A DNA stretch of 34,554 bases from Azohydromonas lata NBRC 102462 (GTDB taxonomy: Bacteria > Pseudomonadota > Gammaproteobacteria > Burkholderiales > Burkholderiaceae_C), in the NCBI GenBank assembly GCA_945878385.1, contig CAMCTE010000002.1, forward strand, positions 1 through 34,554. Direction: 5' to 3'. This document shows positions 19,716 through 28,066 of this stretch, piece by piece. Position numbers and translations under genes: made by a program. The notes under the pieces were generated by a model. The model was not told the origin of the DNA. It was given only the letters and a program-made list of their open reading frames with translations, and did no database searches. Within the stretch, counting starts at the first letter, position 1. Each line of letters begins with the position of its first letter.

Positions 19716-22130
19716 CTATTCCCTCGTCTTGAGTGCAGCCACCATGTCCAGGGTCTGCACACGGCGCCACACCACCCAGGCGCTCCCGGCGGCTGCGGCC
19801 AACACACTCAGGGCCGCCCCGGCATAGGTGCGCGGCCACACCACCACCGGGAACTGGAACTGGTCGCTGCGCAAGCCCACCGACAGGCCCCACACCAACA
19901 GCCAACCCAACACCATGCCCAAGGGCAGCGCCACGGCCACCATCAGGGCCTGCTCGCCCACCATCAGGCGCGCCACCTCGGCGCGTGTAAGACCCAGCAC
20001 CCGCAGGCTGGCCAATTCCCACGCACGCTCAGCCCAAGCGATGCGCGCGTTGTTGTAGACCACACCCACGGCCACCACCAAAGCGAAGCCGGTCATGATG
20101 CTGCTCATGATGCGGATGTTGCGGGCCGTGATGGTCTGCATGTTCTGCAGCAAGTGCGCCTTGCTGAAGGCGCCGCCCACGCGGGGCATGGCTGTGGTGG
20201 CGTGCAGCACTGAATCCAGGGCAGGCGCATCCACCAGCAGGCTGAAGCCATTGAACCGGTCATCCTCCTGCAGCAATCGGTTGAGCGTGGCACGGGTGGT
20301 GGTGGCGTTCAGGCCCATGGTCTCGCCCACCAGGGCCGACACGCGCAAGCGCGCCAGGGGCCTGGGCCCCTCCACCAGCTTGACCCACAATTCATCACCC
20401 ACGCGCAAACCCAGCTTGTGGGCCAAGCGGTCGGTCAGCACCACACCGTCTTCGCTCAGCGGCACCACACGGCCCTGCACATCCACCAGCCGCTGCTGTT
20501 GGCTGTGCGGCTCCAGCCCCCGCAGTTGCACCCGCTGGCTGCGATGCCCATGCACCAGCGTGGCGGCCACGGAACGAGACCCCTCCACCGCCCGTACACC
20601 GGGCACGCGGGCCAGGGTGTGACGCGCGCTGGCACCCACCACTTCGGTGGTCATCAACTGCACATCGCCGCGCCACACGGTTTCGAATTGCCGTGTGACG
20701 ATGTGTTCGATGGCGTCGCGAAAGAAGTTGCCCATCACCACCAAAGACAGCGCGCTGGCCATGCCCAGCATGCTGAAGAGTGAACGCCAAGGCCGGCGGC
20801 GCAACTGGCGCAGGATCATGCGCATCACCAAGGACAGGTGCAGGGCGCGCTCCATGGCCGCTTCCCAGCGTCCATGGCGAAAACGCAGAGGCGGCTGCGG
20901 CTGCATCGCCTGCGCGGGACTCAAGCGCAGGATACCCACCAGCGCCTGCGCCGTACCCGCCACCGCCGCCACCGCCGCCAGGGCCACCGCCTGCCACCAC
21001 ACGGTCGCAGGAATCACCAGGGGCAAGCTCGGAAAGCGAAAGAATTCGCCGTACAGGCCCATCAGCCACCGGCCCGCCCACACGCCCAGCAAACCGCCGG
21101 CAGCCACACCCAATGCCGCGATCACCAACACCATCTGCAGTTGGTGCATCACCAATGCGCCGTTGGAAAAACCCAGCGCCTTGAGGCTGGCGATCTGTTC
21201 GCGCTGCGTGGCCACCAGTCGCGTCATCACCGCATGCAGCAAAAAGACGGAGACCGCCGTGAATATCACCGGCAAGACCGTGCCCAAGAGGCGCTGCTCC
21301 TGTATTTCGTTGTCCAGCATCTGGTGCGAGGCCTGAAGGCGTCGGGGTAGCGCATCGCGTCCGCCCCAGCGCGGCATGAGATCCTGCAGCGCGGCCAGCA
21401 CCGCCTCTTCGTGCGCGCCAGGCGCCAACCGTATCGACAGCCGCGTGAAGGCGCCCTGCAGATCCCAGGCAGCGGCCAAGGCCTGCTCGTCCACCCACAG
21501 CACGCCGTAGCCCTTCGGGTCGGGCATGCCCATGCCACCGGCAAACACCACATCCGGCGCCACGGCCAGAGCCGTGATCTCCAACACCTGCAGGCGGCCA
21601 TTCATCAGCGCCTGCAGGCGGTCGCCTCGGTGCAGCCCTCGCGCCAGCGCAAATCCTTCGGAGATCCAGGCCGGCATCACACCGTCGCTGCGCAGAGCGC
21701 CCGGCCAAGTGCCGGCCACCACCTCAGCCGAAGTCGCCAATGTCACACCACCTGATGCGCCCTGGCGCAACATCGGCCGGTTCAGCGCCACCAGCCGACC
21801 CTGGGCCACGCCCACCAAGTGCCCCATCACCGGGTCTGCCACGCCCGGCAGCAGCAGCCGCGCCGGGCGCTCCACCGTGGCCTGCACCTGTGCCACGCCG
21901 GGAATGGCCTCAAACAAGGGCAGGGCTGAGCGCGGCGCGCGTCGTACACCCGCGAACACATCGGCCATGTGGGCCTGTGCATAGAAGCGGTCCCGCGCGC
22001 GCTCCAGGCTGTGCACGCAAGCCTGCGTGGTCAGCAAGGCACCCACCGCGCTGGCCACCACCAACGCGATGGTGAGCACCTGGCTCCACAGCCGCGCCAG
22101 GTCACGCGCCAGCTTGCGCTGCAGCAGCAT
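19716..22130 (-). CDS. ABC transporter permease with two FtsX-like regions
   Basis: [30 protein letters not shown]...; two repeated membrane modules, including LLGTVLPVIFTAVSVFLLHAVMTRLVATQREQIASLKALG and a C-terminal VYNNARIAWAERAWELASLRVLGLTRAEVARLMVGEQ. Confidence 0.88.
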   Translation of the reverse strand: MLLQRKLARDLARLWSQVLTIALVVASAVGALLTTQACVHSLERARDRFYAQAHMADVFAGVRRAPRSALPLFEAIPGVAQVQATVERPARLLLPGVADPVMGHLVGVAQGRLVALNRPMLRQGASGGVTLATSAEVVAGTWPGALRSDGVMPAWISEGFALARGLHRGDRLQALMNGRLQVLEITALAVAPDVVFAGGMGMPDPKGYGVLWVDEQALAAAWDLQGAFTRLSIRLAPGAHEEAVLAALQDLMPRWGGRDALPRRLQASHQMLDNEIQEQRLLGTVLPVIFTAVSVFLLHAVMTRLVATQREQIASLKALGFSNGALVMHQLQMVLVIAALGVAAGGLLGVWAGRWLMGLYGEFFRFPSLPLVIPATVWWQAVALAAVAAVAGTAQALVGILRLSPAQAMQPQPPLRFRHGRWEAAMERALHLSLVMRMILRQLRRRPWRSLFSMLGMASALSLVVMGNFFRDAIEHIVTRQFETVWRGDVQLMTTEVVGASARHTLARVPGVRAVEGSRSVAATLVHGHRSQRVQLRGLEPHSQQQRLVDVQGRVVPLSEDGVVLTDRLAHKLGLRVGDELWVKLVEGPRPLARLRVSALVGETMGLNATTTRATLNRLLQEDDRFNGFSLLVDAPALDSVLHATTAMPRVGGAFSKAHLLQNMQTITARNIRIMSSIMTGFALVVAVGVVYNNARIAWAERAWELASLRVLGLTRAEVARLMVGEQALMVAVALPLGMVLGWLLVWGLSVGLRSDQFQFPVVVWPRTYAGAALSVLAAAAGSAWVVWRRVQTLDMVAALKTRE

Positions 22131-22894
22131 CACCACGAGATGTCTTCCACCCGCGCCCTCCTGGCCGGTTGTTCGATACCGGCCACGCGCCCGTCGGCCA
22201 GGCGCACCACGCGGTCGGCCAATTCGGCAATCACCGCGTTGTGCGTGATCACCACCACCGTGGTGCCCAGGCGGCCGTGGATACCCAACAGGGTCTGCAA
22301 CACCCGCTTGCCGGTTTCGCAATCCAGGGCGCCGGTGGGTTCGTCGCACAGCAGCACTGCCGGCTGTTTGACCACCGCCCGCGCAATGGCCACACGCTGT
22401 TGCTCGCCGCCCGAAATCTGCGATGGGAAATGTTGGGCCCGTTCGCTCAAGCCCACCTGGTCCAGCGCCTGGTCCACCGGCATGGGGTGCGGCACCAGCT
22501 CGGCCACCAGGGCCACGTTCTCCCACACCGTGAGGCTGGGGATGAGGTTGTAGAACTGAAAAACGAAGCCCACATGCTCGCGTCGAAAACGCGTGAGTGT
22601 GGCCTCATCGGCACCGTCCAGGCGCTGTGCGCCGAAGTGCAGTTCGCCACTGCTGGGCCTGTCCAGACCCCCCATCAGATTGAGCAGCGTGCTCTTGCCG
22701 CTGCCCGAGGGGCCCAGCAGCACCACGAACTCGCCACGCGCCACCTCCAGGTTGACTTCACGCAAGGCCTGCACCGCCGATGGTCCCTGGCCATAGGTCT
22801 TGCCCACTGCCACCAAACGGAACACCGGTGGCAGTGCAGCGGTGGCGTGGTCTTCGATGTGCTGGGCGTCGTAGGCGGTCTGCGGGAGCGTCAC
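22130..22894 (-). CDS. ABC transporter ATP-binding protein (LolD/MacB-like)
   Basis: Walker [56 protein letters not shown]. Stop overlaps the permease start by 1 nt (TGATG). Confidence 0.94.
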   Translation of the reverse strand: MTLPQTAYDAQHIEDHATAALPPVFRLVAVGKTYGQGPSAVQALREVNLEVARGEFVVLLGPSGSGKSTLLNLMGGLDRPSSGELHFGAQRLDGADEATLTRFRREHVGFVFQFYNLIPSLTVWENVALVAELVPHPMPVDQALDQVGLSERAQHFPSQISGGEQQRVAIARAVVKQPAVLLCDEPTGALDCETGKRVLQTLLGIHGRLGTTVVVITHNAVIAELADRVVRLADGRVAGIEQPARRARVEDISW

Positions 22895-23043
22895 CCGCCC
22901 ACACTAGGGGCTGCAGGCGGCGCCGGGCTGAGGCAGCGCAAGCCGGGCCCAAGCTCACGATTGAGTTCCATGCCCTGGCCTCAGCCCCACTCACTCGGTC
23001 GGAACAATGACATCATGCAGTCACCGTTACGGAGTCCACGCGC

Positions 23044-23694
23044 ATGTGCGCCCACTACGAAAACATTCGCGACCCGCGCATCATCCGCGACCATTTCCGA
23101 GCAGAGCCGCTGCACGCCGATGTGGAGACGGAAGTGCGGCAGGATGTGTGGCCGGGCTACACCGGCAGTTTCATCGTACGGCCGCCCGAGGCCGAATTCG
23201 GCGACGAGGCCGTGGCCGAGCGCGTCACGTTGCCAGGCGTGTTCGGGCTCCTGCCGCACTGGGCGAAGGACGAGAAGCTCTCACGCCACACCTACAACGC
23301 CCGCAGCGAGACCGTGGCCGAGAAACCCAGTTTTCGGGATGCATGGCGCAAGGCGCGGCACTGCATCATTCCGGCACAGGCCATTTACGAACCCGATTGG
23401 CGCAGCGGCCGTGCCGTACCCACCCGCATCACCCGGGCCGACGGCTATCCCCTGGGTATCGCAGGGTTGTGGGACCGCTGGCGCTCGCCGCAAGGCCGCT
23501 GGGTGCACAGCTACACCATGCTCACGCTCAATGCGGACGCACATCCTTTCATGAACCGCTTTCACAAGCCCGGCGACGAAAAGCGGATGGTGGTGGTGGT
23601 GCCCGAAGACCGTTATGGCGCCTGGCTGATGGCCGATGCGCAAGCCGCGCGCAGCTTCATCCAGGCATACGCCGCCGAACAGTTCAGCTGTTGA
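23044..23694 (+). CDS. SOS response-associated peptidase (SRAP/YedK/HMCES family), divergent
   Basis: MC at N-terminus (Cys2), NARSETVAEKPSFRDAWRKARHCIIPAQAIYEPDW, GIAGLWDRW. Confidence 0.85.
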   Translation: MCAHYENIRDPRIIRDHFRAEPLHADVETEVRQDVWPGYTGSFIVRPPEAEFGDEAVAERVTLPGVFGLLPHWAKDEKLSRHTYNARSETVAEKPSFRDAWRKARHCIIPAQAIYEPDWRSGRAVPTRITRADGYPLGIAGLWDRWRSPQGRWVHSYTMLTLNADAHPFMNRFHKPGDEKRMVVVVPEDRYGAWLMADAQAARSFIQAYAAEQFSC

Positions 23695-23699
23695 ACCGC

Positions 23700-23732
23700 C
23701 GGAGTGCTCTGCAGTGCCCCACAGAGCCTCCG
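23700..23732. terminator. Stem-loop between convergent SRAP and DUF3016 genes, candidate bidirectional terminator
   Basis: CGGAG(T)GCTCTG / CAGAGCCTCCG: 11 paired bases with one bulge and a 10-nt loop. Confidence 0.45.
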
Positions 23733-23748
23733 ACGGCCCTCGATTTCC

Positions 23749-24291
23749 TCAGCGCGCGGCAGCCCCTGCGGCGCTTCGTTCGACGACTCGGCTTTGCAGC
23801 CACTCGTCCAGCATCCGGCGGTCGTAATACAGGGGCTGCAGGCGGTCTCCCAAAGCCAAGCGGTGCGCATAGCCCAGGTCGCCAAGTTCATCCCGCCCCG
23901 ATGCGAGCACAGAGGCACCTTGGCGCAGGGTCCAGCGCAAGGTGGCCCGCGGGCTGTCAACCTTGCCATTGAGCACGCGCACAAAGGGCTCACGGCCCAC
24001 TGGCTGCTCGATGCCGGCCAGGTCCACATCCAACACTTCAATTTCCAGGCGCTGCGCGGCAGGCAGGCGCGCACCCCACGCCGCCATGTGATCCTGGAGG
24101 GTCTTGAGATTGCGCTCACGGGTCACGGCGCCAAAGCCGATGTCGGCATAGCGCAGGGGCTCCTGAAAAGACACCACCACTTCGCCGGCCTGCGCCAGCC
24201 CGGCGCTGCCCCACCCGGTCAACACCAACAGAAGTCCGGCGCACAACCGTCGCACAGTGTGGGATCGAACGACCATCTTCTTGCTCCCCAT
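23749..24291 (-). CDS. DUF3016-like secreted/periplasmic protein
   Basis: Signal sequence RLCAGLLLVLTGWGSAGLAQAGEVVVSF, then EPLRYADIGFGAVTRERNLKTLQDHMAAWGARLPAAQRLEIEVLDVDLAG. Confidence 0.7.
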   Translation of the reverse strand: MGSKKMVVRSHTVRRLCAGLLLVLTGWGSAGLAQAGEVVVSFQEPLRYADIGFGAVTRERNLKTLQDHMAAWGARLPAAQRLEIEVLDVDLAGIEQPVGREPFVRVLNGKVDSPRATLRWTLRQGASVLASGRDELGDLGYAHRLALGDRLQPLYYDRRMLDEWLQSRVVERSAAGAAAR

Positions 24292-24336
24292 CTTTCATCA
24301 CCGTTTCGCCCATGACCGCGAACCTCGTGTGTCCAC

Positions 24337-24390
24337 GGACTGCACAGGACCACATACGGACCACGTACGGATAGCGCACGGATCGCATAC
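24337..24390. repeat. Degenerate 11-bp tandem repeat (5 units)
   Basis: GGACTGCACA / GGACCACATAC / GGACCACGTAC / GGATAGCGCAC / GGATCGCATAC in the intergenic region between divergent genes. Confidence 0.75.
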
Positions 24391-24508
24391 CGGCGGCTCA
24401 CCCGCAGCCTGCGAATCTTCTCAGACTCCCACCCCGAGCGCAAAGTTCCCATCCGTGCGGCGCCCACCCTCGACACAAGGGTGACAGGTGCACCCTTGGG
24501 GCTCTACG

Positions 24509-27500
24509 ATGGCGGCTATGAGCAGTGTGCCCCTCCGCCCCTACGAACTCTCGGACAACCTGCGGGCGTCGTCCGGCACGGTGGGGCTCACCGGCACCCA
24601 GGCACTGGTGCGCCTGATGCTGATGCAGCGCCAACGCGACGAAGCCGCCGGCCTGCGCACCGCCGGTTTCGTCAGTGGCTACCGAGGCAGCCCCCTGGGC
24701 ATGGTGGACCAGCAGATGTGGAAGGCCCGAAGCCTGCTGGACGCCGCCGGCGTGCAGTTCCTGCCGGCCATCAATGAAGACCTGGCCGCCACCGCCTGCC
24801 TGGGCACCCAGCGCGTGGCGCTGGATGAGGCGCGCCGCGTGGATGGCGTGTACGCGATGTGGTACGGCAAAGGCCCCGGAGTGGACCGCGCGGGTGACGC
24901 CCTGAAACACGGCCACATCTATGGCTCCAGCCCCTTGGGTGGCGTGCTGGTGGTGTGCGGTGACGACCATGGTTGCGTGTCGTCCTCCATGCCGCATCAA
25001 AGCGACCAGGCCTTGGCCCACTTCGGCATGCCCGTGCTGCACCCGGCCAATGTGGCGGAATACCTGGAGTTCGGCCTGTATGGCTGGGCTTTGTCGCGCT
25101 ACAGCGGCGCCTGGGTGGGCTTCAAGGCCATCAGCGAAGTGGTGGAATCAGGCATGACGGTGAACCTGGACGCCGTACCCATCGACTTCGCCCTGCCGGT
25201 GCCACCCGAGGCCTTCACACCCAGCCAGAATCTGCATGTGCGGCGGGTGGACCTGCCCTCGCTGACGCTCGAATCCCGTGCCGCCGAAAAGCTTGACGCG
25301 GTTCGCGCCTTCGCACGCCTGAATTCGGTCGACAAGCATGTGGTGTCCAGCCCGCGCGCCACGCTGGGCATCGTCACCGTGGGCAAGGCGCATTTCGACT
25401 TCATGGAGGTGCTTCGCCGGCTCAACCTGGACCCCAACGCCCTGGCCGCCGCCGGCGTGCGCGTCTACAAGGTGGGCTTGGTGTGGCCGCTGGAGCCCAC
25501 ACGCATCATCGAATTCGCCCGCGGCCTGTCCGACATCCTGGTGATCGAGGAAAAGGCCCCGGTGGTGGAGCGGCAGATGAAGGAGCTGCTCTATTCCCTA
25601 CCGGACGGCCAGCGCCCCCGCATCTCGGGCAAGACCACACCCGAGAGCCAGCCGCTGCTGTCAGCCCTGGGCGAACTGCGACCGTCGCGCATCATGCCGG
25701 TGGTCGCGCAGTGGCTGGCCCGCTTGAACCCGGCGCTCGACCGGATGAACCGCGTGGTCGACTTCACCATGCCCTGCCTGCTGAGCAACGAATCGGATGC
25801 CGTCAAGCGCCAGCCGTACTTCTGCTCCGGGTGCCCGCACAACACCAGCACCAAGGTGCCCGAAGGCTCGCGCGCCCTGGCCGGCATCGGTTGCCACTTC
25901 ATGGCCAGTTGGATGGAGCGCCACACCGAAGGCCTGATCCAGATGGGCGCAGAAGGTGTGGACTGGGTGGCCGCCTCGCGCTTCACCGATGCGCCGCATG
26001 TGTTCCAAAACCTGGGCGACGGCACCTATTTCCACAGCGGGCTCTTGGCCATCCGTCAGGCCATCGCTGCCGGTGCGCGCATGACCTACAAGGTCCTGTA
26101 CAACGACGCGGTGGCCATGACGGGTGGCCAGCCGGTGGACGGCCAGCTTTCCGTGGCCGAGATCGCGCGACAAGTGCAGGCCGAAGGCGCACGCCGCGTG
26201 GTGGTGGTGTCGGATGACATCGGCAAGTACGACAAGCACCACGCCGAGTTTCCGGCCGGCACCACCTTCCACGACCGCAGCGAACTCGACGCCGTACAAC
26301 GCCAACTGCGCGAAGAAGCGGGCGTCACCCTGCTGATTTACGACCAAACCTGCGCGGCCGAAAAACGCCGCCGCCGCAAGAAGGGCGAGATGACCGACCC
26401 GCCCCGGCGCGTGGTGATCAACCCCGCGGTGTGCGAAGGCTGCGGGGACTGCGGCGTGCAAAGCAACTGCCTGTCCATCGTGCCGCTGGACACCGACTGG
26501 GGCCGCAAGCGCGCGATCGAGCAGAGTTCCTGCAACAAGGACTACAGCTGCATCAACGGCTTTTGCCCAAGCTTCGTCACGGTGGAAGGAGCGGTGTTGG
26601 CCAAGCCCACCGCGCGCCATTGGAATGAAGCCGATCTGGCACGCGAGGTGGCCGCGCTCCCGCAGCCCCGCCAGTGGGACTGGGGCGGTCCCTTCGACAT
26701 GCTGGTCACCGGCGTGGGCGGCACCGGCGTGGTCACCGTGGGGGCGCTGGTGACGATGGCCGCTCACCTGGAAGGCCGACAGGCTTCGGTGCTGGACTTC
26801 ATGGGCTTTGCGCAGAAGGGCGGCTCGGTGCTGTCCTTCGTGCGCATCGCGCCCACGGCCGACCTGCTCAACCAGGTGCGCATCGACACGCAGCAGGCCG
26901 ACCTGCTGCTGGCCTGCGACCTGGTGGTGGGTGCCAGCGCCGACGCATTGGCCACCGTCAAGCACGACCGCACCCAGATCATCGCCAACCGGCATGAACT
27001 GATGACCGCGGCCTTCGTGCGCCAGCCCGATGCCACACTGCATGCCGATGCGCTGATGGACAAGCTCCACCATGCTGCCGGTGCCCAGCAGGTGCGCACC
27101 GTGGATGCACAAGGCCTGGCCGAGTCGCTGTTGGGCGACACCCTGCCCTCGAACATCATCATGCTGGGCGCCGCGTGGCAGGCGGGCCTGGTACCGATGT
27201 CCCTGACCGCGCTGGAGCGCGCCATCACGCTCAACGGCGTTTCGGTTCAGAAGAATCTACAGGCGCTGGCTTTCGGACGCCTGGCGCTGGCCGCGCCCGA
27301 TGCGCTGCAGCGCTTGCGGGGTGTGGCTGCCGCCTCACCCGATGGGGATGCACTGGACGGTGAGCAAGGCCTGATCGCCCGCAGGCGACGCTTCCTCACC
27401 GACTATCAGGGCGCTGCATTGGCGGCGCGCTACGAGACCCTGGTGCAAGAGGTACGCCGTGCCGAAAGCGCCCTGGGCGGGGCCGCCGCGCAAGGCCTGC

Positions 27501-28066
27501 CCCTCACCCGTGCCGTGGCCCAGCAATACGCGCGCCTGTTGGCCGTCAAGGACGAGTACGAAGTGGCGCGCCTGCATCTGGGCAGTGACTTCGAGTCACT
27601 GCTCGCAAGCCAGTTCGAGCGATGGGACCGCATCGTGCACCACCTGGCGCCGCCCCGGCTGTCTCGGGCAGGGCCTGATGGCCGTCCCCGCAAGTCGGCC
27701 TATGGACCCTGGATGCGCACCGCGTTCCGATTCCTGGTGAAGTTCAAGGGCCTGCGCGGCACCGCACTCGACCCCTTCGGCCACACCGAAGAGCGGCGCC
27801 TGGAGCGCCAACTGGCGCGCGACTTCGAAGCCCTGGTGCGTGAGGAACTGCTGCCCGCGCTCACAGCCGAGAAGCTTCAGCTGGCCGTGCGCATCGTGAA
27901 CGTGGCGCAGCAGGTGCGCGGCTTCGGCCCGGTGAAGCTGGCGAACTTGGCCACCGCGCGCGCGCAATGGGCCGCACTGCGAGACGCATGGACGGGCACC
28001 GTGCCCGTGACCCCGCCCGGCCCGGCGCGCGGCGAGCGCAAGGTCATTCCGATTCAGGCGAATTGA
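24509..28066 (+). CDS. Indolepyruvate ferredoxin oxidoreductase family protein (fused TPP/[4Fe-4S]/gamma domains); start could be 24509 or 24518
   Basis: FVSGYRGSPLGMVDQQMWKA, FCSGCPHNTSTKVPEGSRALAGIGCHFMA, ferredoxin-like CEGCGDCGVQSNC, GVGGTGVVTVGALVTMAAHLEG gamma domain. Confidence 0.94.
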   Translation: MAAMSSVPLRPYELSDNLRASSGTVGLTGTQALVRLMLMQRQRDEAAGLRTAGFVSGYRGSPLGMVDQQMWKARSLLDAAGVQFLPAINEDLAATACLGTQRVALDEARRVDGVYAMWYGKGPGVDRAGDALKHGHIYGSSPLGGVLVVCGDDHGCVSSSMPHQSDQALAHFGMPVLHPANVAEYLEFGLYGWALSRYSGAWVGFKAISEVVESGMTVNLDAVPIDFALPVPPEAFTPSQNLHVRRVDLPSLTLESRAAEKLDAVRAFARLNSVDKHVVSSPRATLGIVTVGKAHFDFMEVLRRLNLDPNALAAAGVRVYKVGLVWPLEPTRIIEFARGLSDILVIEEKAPVVERQMKELLYSLPDGQRPRISGKTTPESQPLLSALGELRPSRIMPVVAQWLARLNPALDRMNRVVDFTMPCLLSNESDAVKRQPYFCSGCPHNTSTKVPEGSRALAGIGCHFMASWMERHTEGLIQMGAEGVDWVAASRFTDAPHVFQNLGDGTYFHSGLLAIRQAIAAGARMTYKVLYNDAVAMTGGQPVDGQLSVAEIARQVQAEGARRVVVVSDDIGKYDKHHAEFPAGTTFHDRSELDAVQRQLREEAGVTLLIYDQTCAAEKRRRRKKGEMTDPPRRVVINPAVCEGCGDCGVQSNCLSIVPLDTDWGRKRAIEQSSCNKDYSCINGFCPSFVTVEGAVLAKPTARHWNEADLAREVAALPQPRQWDWGGPFDMLVTGVGGTGVVTVGALVTMAAHLEGRQASVLDFMGFAQKGGSVLSFVRIAPTADLLNQVRIDTQQADLLLACDLVVGASADALATVKHDRTQIIANRHELMTAAFVRQPDATLHADALMDKLHHAAGAQQVRTVDAQGLAESLLGDTLPSNIIMLGAAWQAGLVPMSLTALERAITLNGVSVQKNLQALAFGRLALAAPDALQRLRGVAAASPDGDALDGEQGLIARRRRFLTDYQGAALAARYETLVQEVRRAESALGGAAAQGLPLTRAVAQQYARLLAVKDEYEVARLHLGSDFESLLASQFERWDRIVHHLAPPRLSRAGPDGRPRKSAYGPWMRTAFRFLVKFKGLRGTALDPFGHTEERRLERQLARDFEALVREELLPALTAEKLQLAVRIVNVAQQVRGFGPVKLANLATARAQWAALRDAWTGTVPVTPPGPARGERKVIPIQAN

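Noticed and set aside
19711-20022. N-terminal extension of the HlyD ORF
   Set aside because: Would overlap the permease gene; the real N-terminus (MDFKVWFVQRLRWR plus TM segment) starts at 19710
25661-27112. 483-aa minus-strand ORF antisense to the IOR gene
   Set aside because: Shadow ORF of a strongly conserved gene; low-complexity His/Gly/Gln-rich translation
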